Assembly (NCBI GenBank): GCA_043777675.1
Contig: JAYWHR010000024.1
Span: 1 to 64,000 of the forward strand
Direction of reading: 5' to 3'
DNA from: JANMDU01 sp043777675
GTDB taxonomy: Bacteria; Pseudomonadota; Gammaproteobacteria; Burkholderiales; Burkholderiaceae_C
Length of the DNA: 64,000 nt
Shown here: positions 59,787 to 64,000 of the stretch, one piece after another
How the letters are laid out: each line of letters starts with the position of its first letter
Numbering within the stretch: the first letter of the stretch is position 1
Notes under the pieces: model-generated
Databases searched by the model: none
What the model was told of the DNA's origin: nothing
The model's input: only the letters and a program-made list of their open reading frames with translations
Translations under genes and position numbers: made by a program

Positions 59787-61022
59787 ATGATGACAGACAC
59801 TCTTGCCACATTGCGCCTTGCCGAGCAACTCATTTCCTTCAATAGCACCACGCCGCATGATGCCGGCTGCATGGATATCATCTCCGCTCGCCTAAAGCCC
59901 TTGGGCTTCGAATGTACTTTCCTCGACAGTGGGCCAGAGACTTTTCGCGTGCGTAATCTGTGGGCAAAAAGAAGCGCTTTTTTACAGCAAAAAACATCTG
60001 TAGCCGGCATAAAATATGCGCATGATGCTACTGAATCAATAGCAATTAAAACCTTGGTTTTTGCTGGCCACACCGACGTGGTGCCCACTGGCCCGCATGA
60101 TCAGTGGTCTTCCCCACCCTTCGTACCCACGCACCGTGATGGCAAGCTTTTTGGCCGTGGCGCGAGCGACATGAAAACATCGCTTGCAGCGATGGTCGTG
60201 GCCTGCGAAGAATTTGTAGCGGCGCAGCCCAATGCGCCGCTCAACATCGCTTTCCTGCTCACTAGCGACGAAGAAGGCCCCGCGCTGGACGGCACTGTGA
60301 AAGTTTGCGAATGGCTCACCGCTCGAGGCGAAAAAATCGATATGTGCATCGTTGGCGAGCCCACCAGCGTAGAGCGCACCGGCGACATGATCAAGAATGG
60401 CCGGCGCGGCACGATGAGCGGCAAGCTCACCGTCAAAGGCATCCAAGGCCATATCGCGTATCCGCACCTCGCCCGCAACCCCATCCACATGGCCGCGCCC
60501 GCGCTTGCTTCCTTAACGAATATTGAATGGGACAAGGGCAATGCCTACTTCCCACCGACCACTTGGCAAATCAGCAATATCCACGGCGGCACGGGAGCCA
60601 GCAATGTGATTCCCGGCAACGTCATCATCGATTTCAATTTTCGCTTCTGCACAGAATCCACGCCAGAAGGTTTGCAAAAGCGCTTGGTTGATGTATTGCA
60701 TGCCAATGGCTTAGAGGCAAAAGACTACGACCTCGCTTGGACGATTGGCGGCCTGCCTTTCCTCACCCCCGTGCTTGAAGGCCAAGGTAGCTTGATCGCC
60801 GCTGTACGCGAAGCTATTCTTGCGGAGACCGGCATCACCACCGAGCTTTCCACCACCGGTGGCACCAGCGATGGCCGCTTCATCGCGCAAGTCTGCAAAC
60901 AAGTCATTGAGCTGGGCCCCCCAAACGCCACCATTCATAAAATCAATGAGCATGTTGCGGTGGCAGATATCGAGCCACTGAAGAATATCTACCGTAAAGT
61001 GTTAGAAAATCTGTCTGCATGA
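59787..61022 (+). CDS. dapE: Succinyl-diaminopimelate desuccinylase with a repeat-encoded insertion
   Basis: 411 residues, about 35 longer than E. coli DapE (375). Metal ligands: HTDVVPTG (His95, Asp97), the bridging Asp in GRGASDMKTS, Glu-Glu in TSDEEGPALD and the final His in IHKINEHVAV. The extra residues 64-86 (AFLQQKTSVAGIKYAHDATE region) lie between VRNLWAKR and TLVFAGHTD, which are adjacent or nearly so in relatives, and coincide with a copy of the GCCGGC-core repeat. The insertion is in a surface loop before the first ligand and the frame is intact. It overlaps the flavodoxin gene by four bases. Confidence 0.95.
   Translation: MMTDTLATLRLAEQLISFNSTTPHDAGCMDIISARLKPLGFECTFLDSGPETFRVRNLWAKRSAFLQQKTSVAGIKYAHDATESIAIKTLVFAGHTDVVPTGPHDQWSSPPFVPTHRDGKLFGRGASDMKTSLAAMVVACEEFVAAQPNAPLNIAFLLTSDEEGPALDGTVKVCEWLTARGEKIDMCIVGEPTSVERTGDMIKNGRRGTMSGKLTVKGIQGHIAYPHLARNPIHMAAPALASLTNIEWDKGNAYFPPTTWQISNIHGGTGASNVIPGNVIIDFNFRFCTESTPEGLQKRLVDVLHANGLEAKDYDLAWTIGGLPFLTPVLEGQGSLIAAVREAILAETGITTELSTTGGTSDGRFIAQVCKQVIELGPPNATIHKINEHVAVADIEPLKNIYRKVLENLSA
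59978..60046 (-). repeat. GCCGGC-core dispersed repeat inside dapE
   Basis: Minus strand: TTGATTCAGTAGCATCATGC, GCATATTTTATGCCGGCTAC, AGATGTTTTTTGCTGTAAAA, AAGC. Full-length with tail. It accounts almost exactly for the insertion in DapE compared with usual length. Confidence 0.85.
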
Positions 61023-61486
61023 ATACACTCAAAATCTTCGTTGCCACCATGACTGGCACTGCCGAATATGTGGCGCAAGCCATCCAGATGGATTGCGCTG
61101 ATTTGATGAGCAACATTGAAATCACGATGATGGATGGCTTGAAGAGTGATGCATTTGAAGAGCGTGATTGCCTCTATTTGATTTGCTCGAGCACCTATGG
61201 CGCAGGCGATGTGCCAGACAACGGACAGCAACTCTACGCATCGCTTGATGATGAGCCACGCGATCTCTCGCATGTGAAATACGGCGTGATTGCTTTGGGT
61301 GATTTGGGCAGTTATCCCAACACCTTTGCCGGCGGTGGCAAGCGTTTTGATGAACGCTTAGAAAGCTTGGGCGCAAAGCGCATCGGCGAGATTTTTACGC
61401 ATGATGCCTCGGGCGGCACCATGCCAGAGACCGATGGATCGGCTTGGGCGCGGGAGTGGCTTAGCTTGGCTTTGTCGCCTGCTTAG
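61019..61486 (+). CDS. Flavodoxin-like protein (MioC family)
   Basis: 155 residues. Flavodoxin-like FMN site: IFVATMTGTAEYVAQAIQ, then CSSTYGAGDVPDNGQQLYA and GVIALGDLGSYPNTFAGGGK, the pattern of MioC and the FMN domain of sulfite reductase. Probably a cytoplasmic FMN electron carrier. It starts inside the dapE stop. Its likely partner in this window could be the Rieske oxygenase downstream, but MioC-type proteins normally serve other enzymes. Confidence 0.88.
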   Translation: MNTLKIFVATMTGTAEYVAQAIQMDCADLMSNIEITMMDGLKSDAFEERDCLYLICSSTYGAGDVPDNGQQLYASLDDEPRDLSHVKYGVIALGDLGSYPNTFAGGGKRFDERLESLGAKRIGEIFTHDASGGTMPETDGSAWAREWLSLALSPA

Positions 61487-61607
61487 GTTTTTGTCGTTGG
61501 GGGGATCGCGCTACCCGTGCGTTTTGCTCCGTGTCCCCCGGCGGCGATTTCTCAGGCACAGTGGCAATCAAGTCAGGACGGCTCACGATTTGCGGCACAC
61601 TCGGTGT

Positions 61608-62942
61608 ATGAACGCCCCAATTGCTACCGACAAGCTCTCTCCTGCCACGGCCCAACCGATGTTCTGGGGAGATTCGCCCACCAGCCGCGCGCCCGGGCGC
61701 ATCTACACCGATCAAGAGCTCTACAAAAAAGAGCTCGAAGCGCTGTTTTATAAAAAGCATTGGTGCTACGTTGGCCTCGAATGCGAAATCTCAAAGCCCG
61801 GCGATTTCAAGCGCACGAAGATTGGAGAGAGGAGCGTAGTGATGGTGCGTGAGCGCGGCAGGCCGGGACAGCCCGATACCATTCACGTTTTAGAAAATCG
61901 CTGCGCGCATCGTGGCGTGCAGTTCGTGCGCGAACGCTCGGGCAATGCGCGAAGCTTTGTGTGCCCTTATCACCAGTGGACTTATAAGCTCAATGGCGAT
62001 TTGGTCGGCCTCACGTTTCGCCAAGGGGTGGATGCAGTGGATGAGTGCGGCGAGAAAATCAAACAAGGCGGAATGGCTGAAGATTTTCAGCTCTGCGATC
62101 ATGGTTTAACCAAGCTCAAAGTGGCGCGGCGCGGCGGTGTGGTGTTCGCTTCGTTTGATCAAGATGTCGAGCCGTTTGAAGAGTATCTGGGCCCAGATGT
62201 GCTCGCCTATTTCGACCGGATTTTTCACAAGCCTTTGAAGCTTTTGGGCATCAACCGCCAGCGCATTCCGGCCAACTGGAAACTGATGCAAGAAAACATC
62301 AAAGATCCGTATCATCCCGGCCTGCTGCACACGTGGTTTGTCACTTTTGGCCTGTGGCGCGCAGATCAGAAGAGCCAAATGATCATGGATGCGCATCATC
62401 GGCATGCGGTGATGGTGAGCCGCAGAAATGATGCGGTCACGAGCAATATCGCAGCGAACGTGACGAGCTTTCGGGAGAACATGAAGCTGCATGATGATCG
62501 TGTGCTTGATGTCGTTCCTGAAGCTTGGTGGAAAGTACATTGCCCCGTGCAAAAAGCTAAGATCACACCTACCGTGACGATGATGACGCTCTTTCCCTCG
62601 CTGATCATTCAGCAGCAGGTCAACAGCTTATCAACGCGGCATATTCAGCCCGTGAGCGTTGGCGTGTTTGATTTTGTGTGGACGCATTTTGGCTTTGAGG
62701 ATGACACGCCAGAGATGACGCGCCGCCGCCTGCGTCAATCGAATCTCTTTGGCCCAGCGGGCTTTGTGAGTGCGGATGATGGTGAGGTGATCGAGTTTGT
62801 GCAGCAGGCCTATCACGCCAACGGCCAAGCTCGCACGGTGAGCGAGATGGATGGCACGGCCGTGAAAAACACGGATCACAACGTGACCGAGACGCTGATT
62901 CGCGGTATGTATGAATACTGGCGAAAAACGCTAGATATCTGA
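61608..62942 (+). CDS. Aromatic ring-hydroxylating oxygenase large subunit (Rieske)
   Basis: 444 residues from MNAPIATDK; the longer upstream frame runs through the flavodoxin gene. Rieske 2Fe-2S ligands Cys99-x-His101 (NRCAHRGVQ) and Cys119-x2-His122 (VCPYHQWTY). Mononuclear iron site in QENIKDPYHPGLLHTWF with His236 and His241. The sequence resembles salicylate/anthranilate-type (NagG/AndAc) alpha subunits rather than benzoate. A small subunit follows after a dispersed repeat; the reductase and ferredoxin are not in the window. Substrate not determined. Confidence 0.92.
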   Translation: MNAPIATDKLSPATAQPMFWGDSPTSRAPGRIYTDQELYKKELEALFYKKHWCYVGLECEISKPGDFKRTKIGERSVVMVRERGRPGQPDTIHVLENRCAHRGVQFVRERSGNARSFVCPYHQWTYKLNGDLVGLTFRQGVDAVDECGEKIKQGGMAEDFQLCDHGLTKLKVARRGGVVFASFDQDVEPFEEYLGPDVLAYFDRIFHKPLKLLGINRQRIPANWKLMQENIKDPYHPGLLHTWFVTFGLWRADQKSQMIMDAHHRHAVMVSRRNDAVTSNIAANVTSFRENMKLHDDRVLDVVPEAWWKVHCPVQKAKITPTVTMMTLFPSLIIQQQVNSLSTRHIQPVSVGVFDFVWTHFGFEDDTPEMTRRRLRQSNLFGPAGFVSADDGEVIEFVQQAYHANGQARTVSEMDGTAVKNTDHNVTETLIRGMYEYWRKTLDI

Positions 62943-62949
62943 GTTTTCC

Positions 62950-63020
62950 AGTAGTTTTATAAGCCTTTTAAGCACTTAGCCGGCATATATACTGCGCAGA
63001 GTGCTATTATTTCTATAGCA
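62950..63020 (-). repeat. GCCGGC-core dispersed repeat between oxygenase subunit genes
   Basis: Minus strand: GCTATAGAAATAATAGCACT, CTGCGCAGTATATATGCCGG, CTAAGTGCTTAAAAGGCTTA, TAAAAC. Full-length with the head GCTATAG. It lies in the 80-bp gap, so a transcript covering both genes would carry this repeat. Confidence 0.85.
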
Positions 63021-63022
63021 TC

Positions 63023-63493
63023 ATGAATTTTAACGACTACCTTCAGTTAAGCGCCCTGCTCCAGCAAAGCGCTCATTTGCTCGACAGCAACGATCTCTCC
63101 ACGTGGCCAGATTTGTTTCTCGCAGATGGCCGCTACAAACTCCAATCGCGCGAGAATTTTGACGCCGGCCTGCCGCTGTGCATCATGGATTACGAAAGCC
63201 AAGGCATGCTGCACGATCGCATCTATGGGGTGCAGAACACGATTTATCACGACCCCTATTCGCAGCGCCACGTGTGCAGCGCGCCTCTCATCTCCACCTT
63301 TACTGAATCAGAAATCCATTGCGAAAGCAGCTACATCGTCACCCGCACGCAGCGCGACGGCATGCCGCAGATCATCAGTACGGGGCGATATATTGATGTC
63401 ATCGTTCGTGACGGTGACGCTTTGAAGTTCAAGGCACGGACTGCTGTTTATGACAATGATTTATTGCCTAATTCGGTAATCAAGCCAATTTAA
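63023..63493 (+). CDS. Aromatic ring-hydroxylating oxygenase small subunit
   Basis: 156 residues, the length of NagH/AndAd-type beta subunits. Cone-shaped NTF2-like fold (FNDYLQLSALLQQSAHLLDS, CIMDYESQGMLHDRIYGV, ends FKARTAVYDNDLLPN). It stabilises the alpha trimer. The pairing with the upstream alpha gene supports the call. Confidence 0.9.
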   Translation: MNFNDYLQLSALLQQSAHLLDSNDLSTWPDLFLADGRYKLQSRENFDAGLPLCIMDYESQGMLHDRIYGVQNTIYHDPYSQRHVCSAPLISTFTESEIHCESSYIVTRTQRDGMPQIISTGRYIDVIVRDGDALKFKARTAVYDNDLLPNSVIKPI

Positions 63494-63551
63494 TTTTTTT
63501 TGCTTTATGTATCTGGGAGCGTTGAGACTTTTCGCTCAAGCATGCTTACCT

Positions 63552-63756
63552 GCGCCAGAGCACGCTGCGTATCCGTGCGCCCCGAACTGCGGCCCCTTCG
63601 GGTGAGCATCTGCAGTGCTCGCTTTCAAAGGCCGCAAAAACAACTCGCTTCGCTCAGACACGTTTTTACTAAGGCGAGTACGCCTTACCTTTGCAAGCTG
63701 TGCGCTTCGAGCCCGCAGTCCTAATCGGGCGCACGGACACGCGGCATGCTCTGGCG
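63552..63756. repeat. Large fold-back sequence in the gap before the CoA-transferase
   Basis: Arms at 63552-63592 (GCGCCAGAGCACGCTGCGTA) and 63712-63756 pair over about 30 bp with three mismatches, then again over CTGCGG. The loop has a smaller palindrome, AAGGCGAGTACGCCTT (63671-63686). Further right, at 63808-63835, TTCGGGCTGAGCTTGTCGAA resembles REP-type repeats seen in many genomes. The whole 63494-63868 gap shows no gene. Confidence 0.6.
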
Positions 63757-63868
63757 CGAGAGGGACGTGTTGGCGCACTTTAAAGAAAACCGTACGCTCC
63801 TCCCTCCCTCAGTTCGGGCTGAGCTTGTCGAAACCTTTTTGACTGCTGCATCATCGCTATCATTGCGC

Positions 63869-64000
63869 ATGGCATCAATCAAACCCCCGAGCGGCACGCG
63901 CAGCTCCACTTTACGTGGCATCCGCATTGTCAGCCTCGCCCTTAATCTCCCCGGCCCCGCTGCGCTTATGCGCCTCAAAGCGCTTGGCGCAAGCTGCACA
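63869..64000 (+). CDS. CaiB/BaiF-family CoA-transferase, N-terminal fragment
   Basis: 44 codons up to the window edge: MASIKPPSGTRSSTLRGIR followed by IVSLALNLPGPAALMRLKAL. The G-x-R-I-V/L-x-L ... P-G-P-x-A pattern opens family III CoA-transferases. Likely moves CoA between an acid and an acyl-CoA. The catalytic Asp lies beyond the edge. Because it is partial, the call is by pattern only. Confidence 0.75.
   Translation, partial: MASIKPPSGTRSSTLRGIRIVSLALNLPGPAALMRLKALGASCT

Noticed and set aside
59860..59900. dapE N-terminal sequence with AATAGCACCACGCC and ATGCCGGCTGC resembling the dispersed repeat
   Set aside because: The residues encoded (STTPHDAGCMD) are the normal conserved DapE motif, so the resemblance is chance.

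Overview
The window looks like a chromosome segment of a betaproteobacterium of the order Burkholderiales, most likely Comamonadaceae-like. The grounds are gene order and protein flavour: ferredoxin-coaD and rsmD/ftsY, yciB-bolA-ppiC, kdsA-DUF1330-eno-ftsB, dapC-dapD-pilU-dapE, an RF2 gene with the programmed frameshift, and several Liv- and TRAP-type uptake systems. No rRNA, tRNA or CRISPR array was found. This placement comes from reading alone.

Layout. 1-4.1 kb: electron-transfer flavoprotein genes (etfA cut by the window edge, etfB) and a TRAP transporter. 4.1-11.5 kb: ferredoxin, coaD, then an accessory block (PIN toxin-antitoxin pair, Mrr-like membrane protein, LysR regulator, broken MFS gene, truncated SnoaL-like gene) that separates coaD from rsmD/ftsY, then glutaminase. 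11.7-23.3 kb: a tightly packed ten-gene + strand run. It holds an APH-fold kinase, a fused two-domain glycosyltransferase, a nucleoside hydrolase, a YnjBCD-type ABC importer, a CDP-alcohol phosphatidyltransferase (YnjF-like), a TVP38-flavin disulfide reductase fusion, DUF547 and DUF3047. This is the best candidate for an incompletely described pathway. 23.4-25.4 kb: an ATP-grasp enzyme and a YHS lipoprotein. 25.4-32.4 kb: a minus-strand LivFGMHK transporter with an acyl-CoA ligase. 32.7-45.2 kb: mostly housekeeping genes (selO, msrB, yciB, bolA, ppiC, queG, tsaE, amiC) with a second PIN pair. 45.3-50 kb: VapBC and a chromosomal integron, with a nonsense-mutated intI and three cassettes ending in attC sites. 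50-64 kb: prfB, another PIN pair, kdsA, eno, ftsB, alkB, the dap genes, pilU, and an aromatic-ring hydroxylating oxygenase followed by the start of a CoA-transferase.

Repeats are the most striking feature. A roughly 60-70 bp dispersed repeat with a GCCGGC core occurs about 19 times (some copies degenerate). Copies between genes and copies inside genes are both present. Those inside ftsY, amiC, dapE, alkB, ynjC, selO and the EI24 gene keep the frame open and appear to add protein segments, much as Rickettsia palindromic elements do. A second family of 143-172 bp elements with about 40-bp inverted ends sits in four intergenic gaps between 38 and 58 kb. A third, small palindromic family brackets the integron. 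Five toxin-antitoxin loci (four PIN type, one HigBA-like in a cassette) and several broken genes (MFS, intI, DUF1801) mark the accessory parts.
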